Notes: generated by a model from the letters alone, not told the origin. Numbered from the stretch's first letter, positions 39,304-52,763 are shown. The stretch is DNA of 64,000 nt from Carallia brachiata (GCA_021464245.1 JADCRB010000118.1:2482056-2546055); one strand, 5' to 3'. A program made the numbers and translations.

Positions 39304-42265
39304 TTTTGCTCTGATCATCTCTAGGCTTCCAGTTCAGAATCTAGAATAGGCTGCAGTAAATGGTGAAAGAATACAACTAGCTTATACTGATCAGCTGTAA
39401 AATTATTACTACTATTCATTTTGGTACAACATCAGCTATTATTTTTAGCACCAGTGCGTAACTTCAGTTATATAGCAACACAATTTGATCTAACAATATA
39501 TAATAATTCTTTTTTTTTTTTTTTTTGAATTTAACCGACAAACGACTCATATCACTTTGAACCTTATTACGTTAAGCTCTCAAATTTTTTTGTTATTTTT
39601 ACCCCTTTGTATACTTCAACTAAGGAACATTAGATGCTTGTTGTGGAATTGTGATCTTGATACTGTATTGCTGCAAAAGTATATTCAATCCTTTTTTTTC
39701 AATCTTTTGAGGGACCATTTTGCAAAATAGTTACCTGCAATGTAATAGAAAATTACAGGATAGATAACAGACTCAACATTCCTTTTCTTTTCTTTTTTAT
39801 TCCATTAAAGGTCTTGCAAATTATACAATAGGATAAATCTCTTCAATATATCTAATTTCGGCCCGATCTTGTGGTTAAGTCCAAGGAAAGTAAATTCATA
39901 TTCAGTAAATAGCAAACTCTTAATTCATCTAATAATCATCTAGGTTAAAAACAAGGAGAAGTAATAACCACTAGGTATAGCCCATGTCCATCAAATTTAA
40001 AAATTTGGGGTGAGATGTTGGGATTAAATTCTAAACCTTACTAATAGTTAAATCTTACTATCTACTCTAACTGGATTAAAAAGACAGAAAATTGAGAAGG
40101 ACTAGCAAGTGTGAAGAGAACATACCATTACCATAGTAATTTTGAATTATTGGAAACCTCTATTATAGTCCTTATTGTGTTTTAAACTCAACTTAGACCA
40201 TGATCTTGACTTGTCCTATATTTATATGCACTAACCAAAAAAGAAAAAAAAAACTCCACACCAATTTGCAATAGGCTGTGCTGTACTTTTCTGTTTTAGG
40301 CCTAAATCCGGCCCAATTTGTCATTAGCCAAAAATTGTTTGTGTAGGCCTATCTCCAATTCCAGTTTGCTAAAGGGCTACATCTGTGAATCTGAAGCCCA
40401 GCGCAATCAAAAATCTTGGATCCAGCCCTACCCATGTCTTTTTTGCTTCAAAAATTAAAGAAGAGGAAAAAAAATCCTTTTCTTTAATTTTTTTTCCTTA
40501 CTAAAAATTGAAGAAAAGCATTATTTTTTTCAAAAAATATTAAGTAAGTAAAATATTATGATAAAATTTGTGAGAGAATCCATAAAATTCCAATCATTGG
40601 GAAAAAAAAATTTGAAAATGCACAAAGTATAGATAGCCAGAATTAGTAGGCAAAATTTTTAAACTCGGTCAAGAGAGTTTACCAAATCAATCCACAATGA
40701 AACCAAACGACAATGTTACTGGGTAAATATAGGGGTGCGAATACATTTTCAATATTTTTTTAAAAAATAACAAATATTGGCAAAAAAAATTAATATCCTA
40801 GCTAATCTGAATTAACAAGAAGTGGGCGGGCCAATTTTTTTTGGAAGTCCAAGCCCATATATACACATGTTTTTAGCCGGTTTAACGTTTTTCAAATCCG
40901 AATCGTTTCTTTATTTAAACAACATACGCATTACCCCTCCTCGCAATGGGGTAGTGACTCCTACTACAGACAAAAAAAAAAAATCATGTCTTGGCCTCTT
41001 GGGTTATAAATTAAGTATTAAGAGGTTGCGAAAGATGAAAACAAGAACATGAACCTCAAAATGAAAGAGAGCATTGGCCCATTGGTGGGGAGGAATCAAA
41101 CTTTGAATTGCAAATTTTGTATTCTTGTGTTTCTAGTTTTTTTCTTTTTTTAATATGATGGAACATAGTATAAAAGAGAAGTAGAAGAAGAGTTTATGCA
41201 AAGTTAACCTCAAATGGAGCAAAAACTACTGGATCAGTCCAAACAAGATGGCTCGAAGTTGTAATTAGTTGGTCATAAATCATGCTCATAATTTTGCAGC
41301 ATAGTTTGCACAAGAATTGCTCTTCTGAAGCACATGAACCACTTTATAGCTCCACTATCACATAATATGGGATTTAACTGAAATTCAAATTTGATACCTT
41401 CAATTTTGAGTGACTCTTCTTTTATTAAGTTTAAACTAAAGCTCATTGTCCTATTATTCTCAACTGGGAATATGATCATTACATTTATAGACGGTTATTT
41501 ATGTCAACAATATTACAAGTCTACCAAAAGCTATGGAAGTACCATAATTGTTGGCATTATTATGCTAACTAGAATCGGCCAACCAATTTGCTCTTTTCCT
41601 TGTCACGAGTTGCACATCCCAGACATTTGGGCCAGTGAATGGTACGATATTATGGATCTTCACTTGGAATCTTGTTGGTGCATAGACTTTGAGCTGGGGG
41701 TCCTTGAGTTGCATTTCTGCCACGTGAATCCTATTATCATCTCGCGATCTTGGCTGCAAATGATTTATTCAATGTACAGAATGTTTTGTACTACACTTAA
41801 AACTTTTTAACAACATATAAACGATTTTCACAAGTTGTACCATTTTCTGTACATCTTTTAGATATTATATAAATATTATTCATATAATATAAACACTCTA
41901 TATGTAATATAAAAATATAAAATTATTGTGTATCGAGCCGAATCCGTAAAGTATATATATAGGACCACTGTAGGGCACAAAGACCACTATAGGGTACAAA
42001 ACATGCAGGACCGCTTAATAACTTTTGTTGGACAATTTTTTGTATTTGTTAGAGAATAAATATCTCTGATTAAAAATAAATTTATAATAATTTAATTTTT
42101 TTTTGTTTTTAGTGTGAGTTTTTAGTAGGTTTTGAGTCTTATAGTCATTATTTGATATAATATTAGAATTTGATTTACTCTTTTTATTTATCCTTTTAAT
42201 TTGATCTATTTCTATAAATTTGTCTTGTTTCAATTTAATTTATTTGTGTCACGTGTTAATTAGAT
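39304..42265. other. Intergenic region between the DnaJ-like gene and the copia element
   Basis: AT-rich spacer. One unassigned coding-like segment lies at 41565-41759 (minus). An 18-19-bp tandem pair (GACCACTGTAGGGCACAAA and GACCACTATAGGGTACAAA) sits at about 41962-42000. No supported gene. Confidence 0.55.
41565..41759 (-). pseudogene. Unassigned coding-like fragment
   Basis: A 64-codon open frame with a balanced amino-acid composition (HVAEMQLKDPQLKVYAPTRF, then KIHNIVPFTGPNVWDVQL). A TTTGCAG acceptor-like sequence lies at its upstream edge, so it could be a leftover exon of a decayed gene. I do not recognise the protein and found no convincing neighbouring exons. Confidence 0.3.
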
Positions 42266-42270
42266 CTAAC

Positions 42271-42537
42271 TAATAAATCAACGAGATGGTGAAAAAGACT
42301 TGATTCATTCATTTGTCTCACAATACATATATATTGCAGTAGCAGCAAGAGCGAGACATGTACTAAAGAAGGAAACTATAAAACAAGGAAAGATTATGAG
42401 AGATATATTCTAGAGATTATACTGGAAAGAATATTTGAGATTAATGCTGCATAAATTCCTTGATTGTAGGAGAATTATTGGCTGGAAAATGCTTGACTGG
42501 TGGAGTAATCTTGGTTAGTACAGCTGTCTCCTTATCA
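42271..42537 (-). repeat. 3' LTR of the copia element
   Basis: 267 bp, equal in length to the other LTR, with differences at five sites. On the minus strand it begins TGATAAGG and ends GATTTATTA, so the 3' terminus is TA rather than the usual CA. Confidence 0.93.
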
Positions 42538-43388
42538 TGCCCCCGCAAGATTGGCGTAGCATCAATTACGCCAAGCTTGAGGCGATGTCGTTCATGCTGC
42601 TGACAGCTAAGAGGCTTGGTAAGAGAATCAGTAAGTTGATCAGCAGAATGAACACGAACAATACGAAGTTGCTTGGCTGAAACTTGTTCACGGACAAAAT
42701 GAAAATCCACCTTGATGTGCTTCATTCGACTGTGAAACACCGGATTTTGACAGAGATAGGTAGTGCCAATGTTGTCACAGTAAATGGTAGGAGATGAATT
42801 GGGCGAGAATCGAAGTTCCTGAAGTAAATTTTGCACCCAAGTTACTTCTGCAACAGTAGCAGCAACAGCACGATACTTCACTTCCGTGGAAGAACGCGCT
42901 ACTGTACGTTGTTTCTTAGATGACCAACTAATAGGATTAGCTCCAAGAAAAACAACATAGGCAGTAGTGGATGTGCTATCATCAGAGTCACCAGCCCAAT
43001 CAGCGTCTGAAAAGGCATGGAGAGATAGAGAGGAAGAAGAGGAACGAATATGTAGCCCATAATTAATGGTGTGCTTGAGATATCGGAGGACCCGTTTTGC
43101 AGCAGACCAGTGTTGAGCTTTGGGACAATGCATGAATTGAGACAAACGATTAATAGCAAAGGAGATATCTGGTCTGGTCATGGAGAGATACTGAAGAGAC
43201 CCAAGGACCTGACGATACTGAGTTGGATCCGTAGGTGGAGAGTCACAATCAAGAGATAGTTTTTCGGCTGTGGAGAGCGGACTGCAAGTACTTTTGGCTT
43301 CATGCATATTTGTCTTGTGAAGGAGATCAGATATATCGGCGTTGGGAAAGAATAAGACCCTGCGAGGTGCGTAAAACTTCAACTCCAA
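42441..43388 (-). pseudogene. Copia reverse transcriptase C-terminal part and RNase H
   Basis: An open frame with SLQYLSMTRPDISFAINRLS, the RNase H region DADWAGD and SWSSKKQRTVARSSTE. It is separated by a frame break from the upstream catalytic YVDD region. Confidence 0.88.
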
Positions 43389-43500
43389 GAAAAAGTTAAG
43401 ATCCCCAAGATGTTGATAGAAAACCTTGAAGCAAGAGCATGAATAATTGTATCGATCGCAGAAGAATGATTGCCAGTGACAATAATGTCATCAACGTACA

Positions 43501-44343
43501 CTAGTATAGAGGAGTAGAACCTTTAGAGAGAATAAAGAGAGAAGTGTCCGAGTGAGAATTGAGGAAGCCATAAGAGAGCAGAAACTTTTTCAATTCATGA
43601 TACCAAGCCCGAGGAGCTTGTCGGAGGCCATATATAGCCTTTCGAAGCTTGCAAACATGATTGAGAAACTGTGGATGAGTGAACCCAGGAGGTTGCTGCA
43701 TGAAAACTTCTTCTTCAAGACACCCTTGGAGGAAGGCGTTGTTGACATCAAGTTGGCGAAGAGGCCATTGATGTTGGACAGCAATAGAAAGAATCAAGCG
43801 GACTGTGGTAGGCTTGATCACTGGACTGAAAGTAGCATGAAAATCAATGCTTGGACGTTGAGTGAAGCCCTTGGCAACAAGGCGGGCCTTGTAACGGTCA
43901 ATGGTCCCATTTGGCTTGCGTTTGATCCTGTAAAGCCATTTGTACCCAACAATGTTATGTGACTCATGAGCAGGAACTAGGTCCCAGGTGTGATTGCGAA
44001 GCAATGCTTCAAACTCCTCATTCATAGCTTGATGCCATTGAGGATGTTTTTGGGCTTGAAGAAGAGTGGAGGCTTCAATAGGGTCAGCAACCGCAAGATA
44101 ATCAAAGATTTGTTTAGGTTTAAAAACATTATTTTTAGAACGAGTGACAATGCCAGTGGGATGGGGAGGAGAAGGACTTACTGATGGTAAAGGAGAGGGG
44201 CTCGCTGCATCACTCGATGTGGCCAAGGTGGGAGAACTGGAAGGTGACGGGGTCAACGAGAGAGAGGGATCAGTGGTAATGGGCACAGTAGTGGGCACGA
44301 CAGCAAGCATGTTTGGTATTGGAGGAGGAGGAGATATGTCCAA
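43501..44343 (-). pseudogene. Copia reverse transcriptase N-terminal part
   Basis: Contains KWLYRIKRKPNGTIDRYKAR and QLDVNNAFLQG, both diagnostic of copia reverse transcriptase. The frame ends in a stop just before the catalytic YVDD, which is encoded just downstream in a different frame. Confidence 0.9.
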
Positions 44344-44451
44344 GGTAGATAAAGTAGGAGACGGTGGTATGGGAACAACGAGAGGAAGGGAGGGAAGTGA
44401 GTAATCTGTTGGAGTAGTAGAGGTCCATGTGGAAATATTATTTGGTTGAAC

Positions 44452-45852
44452 TCAAGAATCATTTAGTGAGAAGGTTTGAAAGGGAAAAGAGTGTTCAATA
44501 AAAACTACATGCTTGGAGAGGTAAATACGAGATGTTTGGGGATCAAGACATTGATAGCAATGGTGGGAAGTGGAATACCCCAGAAAAACACACGGTGTGG
44601 ACTTTGGTTGAAGCTTGTGATGAGTGTATGGTTTCAGCCAGGGATAACAAAGACACCCAAAAACTTTAAGAGTCCGGTAGTTGGGGGCTATGTGAAACAA
44701 GGCCTCAAAGGGTGACTTATTTTGAAGAGCGGGTGTTGCCATTCAATTAATGAGATAAACAACAGTCTGACAGGCAGAGGTCCAGTATTTTAGTGGGATT
44801 GATGCATGGTGAAGAAGAGTTAAGGCTGTTTCGATAATATGACGATGACGACGTTCAGCCAAGCCAACATGCTCTGGAGTATAGGGAGTGGAATATAAAT
44901 GTTGAATGCCATGTGTTGACAGAAACGAATCCAATCCCAAGTATTCACCTCCACCATCAGAATAAACAGTGGTGATTGGGTGCTGAAAATATTTTTCTAC
45001 CAAAAGTTTGAAGCGGGAAAAAACAGAGGTTACATTGGATTTTTGTTTTAGGGGATATAGCCATGTATATTTGGTGAAATGATCCACAAAAATCACATAA
45101 TAGCGATAGTTATCAAAAGAGTGGATGGGTGCAGGTCCCCATACATCTGTGTATATCAGTTCAAGAGGTTTGGAACTACGTAAAGAAGAAATAGAAAATG
45201 GAAGTTTATGATTTTTATTGCAAAGGCAAGCAGTACATAAGGTGAAAGATGATGATTTTGAAAATGGAAGATGATGAGCATCTAAAATGTGATAAAGTGT
45301 TCTTTTATTTAAGTGTCCTAATCGTTGGTGCCATAGAAAAAGAGAAGGCTGTGGACTTGTGTTGAAGGCCGAAACTGCACAGGACTGGGGCGTTGGCCAC
45401 TCATACAGGTTCCCATTACTCTGGCCGCGAACGAGTGATGCCCCCGTGCTCAAATCCTTCACAACAAAGGAAGATGGAAAAAATTCAATAGAAGTATGAT
45501 TAGTCTTACAAAATTGTGAGACAGATAGTAAATTTCTTTTGATAAGAGGAGCACATAAAACATTGTTAAGTGCAAAAGAACCTGCAGACGTAGCAAGACG
45601 AGTGGAACCTGTGTGTGAAATAGGCACATTATTACCGTCACCAATGAGGATATCTTCTCCTCCATTATATTCAGAATGAACTGAAAGATTTTGCAAGTCA
45701 GATGTTATGTGATGAGAGGCACCCGAATCTAGAATCCAATTGCCATTGTGAGGAGAGGAGACACTGGTTGAAAAATGTGCTTGTGGAGTAGAGTTGCGAG
45801 ACCTGCACACCCTGGCCGTGTGCCCGAATTTTTCGCAAATTTGGCACTGCAC
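44452..45852 (-). pseudogene. Copia zinc knuckle, protease and integrase
   Basis: From the N-terminus: a CCHC knuckle (C-x2-C-x4-H-x4-C), the protease active site DSGASHH, the pre-integrase segment LWHQRLGHLN and the integrase core with YTDVWGP, YSDGGGEY and GLAERRH. A stop or frame break at about 44743 splits it into two segments. Confidence 0.9.
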
Positions 45853-46763
45853 TCTTCCCCGGCCATGTGGATTTGTTGGTGGACGCCAGTGATTCCCATA
45901 TTGATTTCGACAATCTGGAAAATAGGGTCTCGCTGAAAAATATTTGGGCCACCATGCCTCCTGTTGTTGTTATAGCCTCCACGAGGTCGATTATTATTGT
46001 TGCTGCGTTGAGTAAATTGAGCTGTGATAGTTGTTGTTTCTCCCTTGCCTTCCGCTTGTTTCAAGAAAATCTCATGATCGATGAGTTTGTAAAATAGTTC
46101 TTCATAGGAGACAGGTGTATCACGAGCTCGTATGGCTGCACTAATTTCCTTGTACTCTGGTCCAAGACCACTAAGGACTTTGATTATCAGCTCATCGTTA
46201 CTGATAGGAGAGCCGGCAATAGCAAGTTCATCTGCAATGGTTCGAATTTCTTTTAAATATTCTACCAGATTTGGAGTCTTTGACGATCGTCGCTAAGTCC
46301 CTCGTAAACCATAGATTCTGGTTTGTGATTTGCTAGCATATGTGGTAGATAGGATGTCCCAAGCTTGTTTGGCAGTGGTTGCTGCAGAAACCATGGGAGC
46401 AATGGTCGGATCAACAGAGGACATAATAGCATTACGAAGAAGGCTGTCTTGCCGAGTCCACAACTTGTGTTCTGCATTGGCGATGCTTATACCATTCTGT
46501 ACAATGGTTTCTGGTGGACAAGGGTGTGATCCATCAATATACCCCGTCAGGTCATATCCATGAAACAAGGTGGTGAGTTGGGCCCTCCAAGTAGAGTAAG
46601 TAGTATTACCTGTGAGTTTAAAAGGGAGTTGTGAAGCTACATTGAAGGTTATCAAGGTGTTAAAAGGTTGGGTAAGACCAGTTGTTTGAATAGAGGTTGA
46701 AACGATTGTTTGATTTTAGTTTTGGGTGGTGTGCCCATCTGTAGAGTCGGTGGAGTCTGCCAT
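45729..46763 (-). pseudogene. Copia gag, disrupted
   Basis: From an ATG at 46763 the frame meets a TAA at codon 16 (46716-46718). It then runs through a typical copia gag (TYSTWRAQL, LFHGYDLTGYIDGS, AKQAWDILSTTYAS), shifts frame at about 46290 and resumes in other frames to an Asn/Arg-rich nucleocapsid. Confidence 0.85.
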
Positions 46764-46787
46764 GTTTTGCTCGGTGGAGCTACAATG

Positions 46788-46799
46788 GCTCTGATACCA
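46788..46799 (-). other. Primer-binding site of the copia element
   Basis: TGGTATCAGAGC on the minus strand, directly next to the inner end of the 5' LTR. It matches the 3' end of initiator Met-tRNA, the usual copia primer. Confidence 0.92.
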
Positions 46800-47066
46800 T
46801 AATAAATCAACGAGATGGTGAAAAAGGCTTGATTCATTCATTTGTCTCACAATACATATATACTGCAGTAGCAGCAAGAGCGAGACATGTACTAAAGAAG
46901 GAAACTATAAAACAAGGAAAGATTATGAGAGATATATTCTAGAGATTATACTGGAAAGAATCTTTGAGATTAATGCTGCATAAATTCCTTGATTGTAGGA
47001 GAATTATTGGCTGGAAAATGGTTGACTGGTGGAGTGATCTTGGTTAGTACAGCTGTCTCCTTATCA
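46800..47066 (-). repeat. 5' LTR of the copia element
   Basis: 267 bp with the same termini as the 3' LTR (TGATAAGG...GATTTATTA) and 262 of 267 positions identical by my count. Confidence 0.93.
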
Positions 47067-47071
47067 CTAAC

Positions 47072-50000
47072 ACGTGTCAAAAAGATGTGTTAAAAAATAA
47101 ATATTTTATATTGATTAAAAATAAATTTATAACATAACTTATAATAATGTAAATTTCTCTTATTTTTAATTTAAATGTTTAATAAATTTTGAGATTTATA
47201 GTTATTAGATAATATTAAAAACTGAATGCCAATTGGACCGAGCTTGGAGCCATGATATATACATGCTTCTGTTCCAAAAGCCAGTCACTTTTCAAATCAA
47301 GCTGTTGCCAGTTCTCGCGTTAGTTGTACAAACTAATGGAAGGAAAACAAGAATCCACGTAGACACAGCAGTGGTGCCTGTCGGAGAATATCCACAAAAA
47401 AGATAAGCCAAAAAAAAAAAAATCAAGGTCAAATAGAAAATAAATCACAGGAAGAGAGCACTCGAAATGCAATTAAAGGAAGCATTTTCTTCTTATGCCT
47501 TCACTAACGGGTTTTCTATCTAAGTAGTTAACTTATAAAGAAAAAAAAATAAAATAAGGGATATCCAATAGAATTTTTTTTAAAAAAAAAACCTGATGAA
47601 ATGATTCTCAAATATAAAATTGATGTCTGGTACACTTAAAAAAGGTGAATGAACTGAACAAGCCCCTTCCATTAAACTAATTACATGGGACATTTTATAT
47701 TATTTTCCAAGTAATATTATGAAAAAGTTTCAGAAAAAAAGGAAGAATGAAAAATAGAAAACATCTCTCCAAAACATGATCTTGATCCTATTATAAGTTT
47801 GCATGCATGCAATTTTCCCGTTTAATGCAGAAATTATACTGCTTAGTCTTTCGATCATCTTTTTTGATAAACAGGTCAGTATAGTTGTTGATCATGATTG
47901 GAACCAATGATATCAACCAAGTATGAGAGCATTCTAATTGAAGCTGTCCTATTTTTGCTATTTTCTATTTTTGCGTAAAAGGATGTTTGATTTCAATAAT
48001 TGTCTCATATCCATGTTTATCTAATTAATAGATGATTTAGGCCTCCTACATTAGTTGAATTTTAAAAGTTCTTGATTTTTTTTTTTTGGTCTATTATGAA
48101 TCACTATAAACTAACGTGATAACTCTCTATTTCTTATAAATCTTATAGTATCTGGGTAAGGATCTATATATCGTTAAGGAATTTGACACATATTTTGTGA
48201 ACTTGGTACATTATGGTAAGCAGCTTAGGGGTTTATGCAGTAATCTTAAACCGCTGCTATAAATGTGTTTTTGGTGTACTGATATTCTATAAAAAGGGGT
48301 CAGACTCTCAATGTCGTTTAAGCCCCAGCAATGGCACGTAAGGTGTTTGGTTACCATAGAGAGGTGTGAAAATAAAATCATTCAGTCTAATTATCAAAAA
48401 ACAAATATTGTAGACGTTCAACAATAGTTGATTAAAAAGTATTGAAGAACTACTTTTTTTTTTTTTGACACTTTTCAGTTGCTATATGATAAGATTTTGG
48501 TTGTGTAGATTATATATCATTCCTTGATTCAAAACAATAATTTGTATTGCTAAATCTATCAAAATAATTGTGTTTGTAATGTATAGAACACCAACTTGCA
48601 TAATATATTGTTTCCATTTGATTTTTTTCTACCATTCTCTCAAAGAAATTGTTCTTAAAACAAATGTTTTTTTTTTTCTATTGAGATGCTGACTGAGCCA
48701 TAAACTACATAACAAAAATATCAAACCACAGTGTGCTTTTCTGCCCATTAGGCAACCCTTGCATCATATCAAAAGATCATATAAACAATAAACTACTTTA
48801 ACAAATAAACCAAACAGGATCTACAAAGGAAATGATGAGGAAAAGATTTTGATTTGTGGACTGTAAGAGACATTATATTTATAGTAGCAATCAATTAAGG
48901 TCAATATGACAGCTAATTCAGAAAAAAAAAAAAAAAAACCCACTCATTTGGCCTTGCCAACACAATGGAGAAATGTGAACATGATTATATATCATAAATT
49001 GCTTCTACCGTTAAGTATTGAAGTAATTGAATTCAGCTACAGTGAACGGCTAATTTTCGGAATCTACAACGAGTATGAATGCACTGTTTTATGTTGCCTA
49101 CTCCATAATTTTCAACTTCAAAAACAAGTTTTACATTCCATTATAGACATCAACATTCGGATATATGTTCGCACATTGTACAACACATAACAAAAGAAGA
49201 CTTGTGCCAACCAATTAAATGAGTATGAGTTAACACTGTTCTGAGGCACCCACATTGGATGCACATGTTTTTTTATTTTTATTTTTGACAGCGAGGAATC
49301 ATTTCACTCAAACTCCAAATTGTTAGCACAACCCCACTGTCGCGGCTTTCACTTAGGAAGATTCAAAGTTAACCCTGTGTGCCTAATACACACAATTTCA
49401 AATTCGCTCTTACCACTTCGCTAATCAAAGGTAGTTATATAAGACACACTTATGTTGACATCGAAAATAAGAACGGCCATTTTCATGTTGCAATGTGGAA
49501 GGGATGGAAATGCAAATGTAATGGGGAATAGCAGTTTAGAATTAAATGAATATTGAAAGTACAAAATTGCAGAGCTGAAAACAACAATAAGACGACGGAG
49601 CTCTAGAAATTGCGCCTACGTGCATTTAAGCCAAAAAAGTTTTTCGAATCTATTGTAGTAATTATTTGTTTTTTTAGCAAAAAATAATTGTATAACTATA
49701 TTTGTCATCACACCTATAGGTTAAGGGTCAAAATCAAGAATTACTCGTTGTTATCCTCATTTAACTATCTCTTATAGGGTGAATTGCACTATTAGATTCG
49801 AATAACTCCCACACACTCACTGCAGTGTTAATGTGTCGTAAACACCAATTTACACAAAATCAATCTGTTTAACTGCATCTTAATAAATTCCTCTTTATTT
49901 AAGGTGGCGCGAGGCGAAGAGACTCGAATTCATACTAATGCAATGGAAAAATTACTGGAACACCAACAAGGCTATCACCTCGAATGGTGTTGTAATAAAG

Positions 50001-52390
50001 ATTGATAAATCTCAAAGTTACAAGCATGTTTATCACCGAGGCGCAAGGGACTGCTTAAGATTTATGTGCCTTAATCACAACGATTGTAACATGCAGAACA
50101 AATCTATAGAGATAATCTATAATCCTTGGGACATGAAATAACAAACGAGGAAGTTGCAAATGCATGCGTTTCAAAAGTGTGTCCGATTATGACAATATCT
50201 TAGAAATGAAAACTTTCTATATAGTGATGAAACAGGAGCTACATCAATGATTTCCTGTTTTTCGGGTGCAATTCACAATCGAAGTTTTCAGTATAAATCA
50301 GTGGTAACTTGGAAGTTCTGAAATCTAGTTGCATCACTTTGTTTAAAGTGACAACCATCATATAGCAAACACAACAATCTACCCAACATATATTGCGGTA
50401 AGATTGAAATACCAAAGTCTTTAAAAGGGCCACACTTCTTTAAAATCACATGATGACCTCAAATGTTTACATGCATAAATTTGTCCAACTCCAATTACTA
50501 AATATGCCACAAAATGTCAAGGGGAATTTTTTCACTAGAAATTGGATTTCATACGAAAAAGAAATCCTAGTAAATGAACTCTTTTACTATAGAGTAATGC
50601 ACGACTCAGGAAAATACTCAAACAAAAATCACATAACACCGAGAAGATCTGTGATGCTTGGGCTGATTACATAATGCTAGCAACATCACAAGAGCTAGAA
50701 GTCTTGAGCTTGAACCTCAATCCGAACTAAGCTATCAGAGAACAAGTTGTAACCAATTTGAATTCCTATAGAACACTAAAAATCCAAGCAGCAGGAGAAT
50801 TGGCCTAGAGACTATCTATGATCATTGGCTTCAAAATAATTGGCGGAAAAAAAAAAACCTCCAGTAAACAGAAATATACAACCAATCAATCAATGGATCT
50901 TAAGTTTGACTGCCTGGCTGCAAATTTAATTAAGAATTAACAAATGGGAAATTATATATAGCCAAGGCAAGCAGCAAAGCTTAATCTGACCAAGGGCGTA
51001 TATATCACTAGTGAAGGCATAGAATAATCAAAACCAATATATAGTTGGATAGCGATAGAAGCACACAGATTTCCATGATCCTGAAAAGACTTAACTACAT
51101 ATCGATGTCATGAATATAAAGCAGAAATCATGAAGTTGATTTGTCAAAATATACTTAAGGGGAAGTGTACTATTATTGGAATAGGTGAAATTATAGATTG
51201 GGGGTTTGTCCTAAGTCTGCAAGAAAACTTCAAAAAAAAGAGGAAGATAGTACATGTAAAGGGGGTCCAAGTGGCTGAGCAAGATGGTCCACAAACAAAG
51301 AATAGATGGTTATGATTTAATGCCAAAGGCCAATGCAATGGCAAAGGGTCAGTGACAGTAGTGTTTTAACATGTACCCACCAAAGATTTTGCATATCGAA
51401 GTAGTCCTGAAGGGAACTGCCAATGTTTCCATGAACTGCTAAACCACTTGGAAGAATGTCCCATAGAATAATAATATCAATGTGAAAAATTTTCGCCTGT
51501 TTTCCAATGAAGACAAATAGCTTTGTGGGAAGAAGAACCCCCAAAGCTTTAGTAAGATATTTTTGCTGATATCATCAAAGCCCCCGAAAAGGAACAAAAA
51601 AATGAATCAAAAGTTGCTTACTTTTTTCCTATGCTTTCCCTATCCTTGGCTTCGGCTCGAATGTTTCTTGCTCTGCTGTCTTAACAGAATCCTACACAGC
51701 TGGCCTCCATGGGGCTAGCTAGTTAATTCCTTGAACCCCGTGAGAGCAAAAGCCTAATTTCCACAGATATATTTCCCACTTTGCTTTGGCCTTTCTGCAG
51801 ATGGGGGCATTGAAAAATCCATCAAACATTCACCTTTGAAGCAATAATACAAGTCAAAGATCTGTGAACTTCGCCTATATGGATCTAAAACCAAACAGCA
51901 ACTTAACAAGAAATTGAGGACCAGACTGGATGAATTGACCTTGTCAATGACAATAAAGGCCTAATAGCTCATGCGGCATCATCAAAAATCATCTCTCTCT
52001 CTCTCTCTCTCATCCTTCCTTTGTTGTGGTTGTTGAAGAAGTGAAGTCCCATCATATCTATGTACAATAAGAAACTAATGGAAAAAAAAGAAGCATACCA
52101 ATTCAAGTCCCAACTGATCAGCAGATTATCCTCGGAGGGAATAATCATATGGGATAGATCTGCAAGGGCAGCAGAAGCAAAGTGGTGTCTGTGTAGCCGC
52201 CTATCAGATCTCTTGTCCATTAAGCGTGTTTGTGTAGTCTAAATTCTTTTTTGAATCCAACTGTTAAAAGAAACACATAAAATATAATCTTTAGGTCTAC
52301 AAAAAAGGGGTTGCTTTTTCTTCAAAGTTTGTTCCTTAAAATCGGTTAGTATGGGTTGCTTTTTTCCTCACAAAAATGAATACAATCCCA
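47072..52390. other. Intergenic region between the copia element and MIR172
   Basis: AT-rich with many short ORFs lacking any recognisable domain. It contains a SINE-like segment (49262-49430) and a (CT)n run at about 51992-52010. The part nearest 52.4 kb may include the 3' end of the MIR172 transcript. Confidence 0.55.
49262..49430 (-). mobile_element. SINE-like element
   Basis: On the minus strand a good box A (TTAGCGAAGTGGTAAGAGC) is followed by GGTTAACTTTGAATCTTCC, a degraded box B. The segment ends in GTCAAAAATAAAAATAAAAAAA. Order and spacing fit a tRNA-derived SINE. No target-site duplication was found. Confidence 0.5.
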
Positions 52391-52635
52391 TCACCGGAAA
52401 ATATCAAATAACAAAAAAAAAACAAAAAAAAAAAACAGAATATTCAAAGCACATGATTTACATGCCCAACTGACAGAAAGAAAAAGAAAGAAAATTTGGA
52501 GAGAAACAACAAGGAAATCATTGTATATACATACATAAATATATATCATCACCATGCCATCATCTTTGTTTCTGTTGATGTGCAAAGTAAGTTGTACTAC
52601 TCCTTTTTTTTTTTCTGTATAGTCGTTTATGGCCG

Positions 52636-52656
52636 ATGCAGCATCATCAAGATTCT
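52636..52656 (-). ncRNA. miR172: Mature miR172 (a/b type)
   Basis: 21 nt whose core reads GAATCTTGATGATGC, with 5' A and 3' CAT. That matches the miR172a/b form rather than the c/d form (ends CAG) or the e form (starts GG). This assignment rests on recall of the family sequences. Confidence 0.96.
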
Positions 52657-52683
52657 CACTTTCAAAGAACTTTAGCTCAGACA

Positions 52684-52735
52684 CACAGAGACAGAGAGAG
52701 ATAGATAGGCAGAGAGAGAGAGAGATAGAAATAGA
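52684..52735 (-). repeat. CT-rich simple repeat in the MIR172 loop
   Basis: On the minus strand the loop holds TATCTCTCTCTCTCTCTGCC, then TATCTATCTCTCTCTGTCTC. It is a compound dinucleotide/tetranucleotide repeat and so probably length-variable. Confidence 0.85.
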
Positions 52736-52763
52736 TTTGCATCATCACCACCGTGCATTTGCA

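Larger units (their letters stand above)
42271..47066 (-). mobile_element. Ty1/copia LTR retrotransposon, full-length but coding-broken
   Basis: A 4,796-bp element on the minus strand, bounded by two 267-bp LTRs and a 5-bp target-site duplication CTAAC (42266-42270 and 47067-47071). The primer-binding site TGGTATCAGAGC, complementary to initiator Met-tRNA, abuts the 5' LTR. The domain order from the 5' end is gag, CCHC knuckle, protease, integrase, reverse transcriptase, RNase H, with integrase before reverse transcriptase as in copia. Stops and frameshifts break every part, so it is not autonomous. The two LTRs differ at five positions by my count (about 1.9%), so insertion was fairly recent. 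Confidence 0.95.

Noticed and set aside
43501..44404. Plus-strand ORFs antisense to the copia pol
   Set aside because: They are shadows of the copia reverse transcriptase on the minus strand.
51969..52220. An 83-codon ORF downstream of MIR172 as a gene
   Set aside because: No domain or signal, low-complexity end, and it probably lies in or after the MIR172 transcript.
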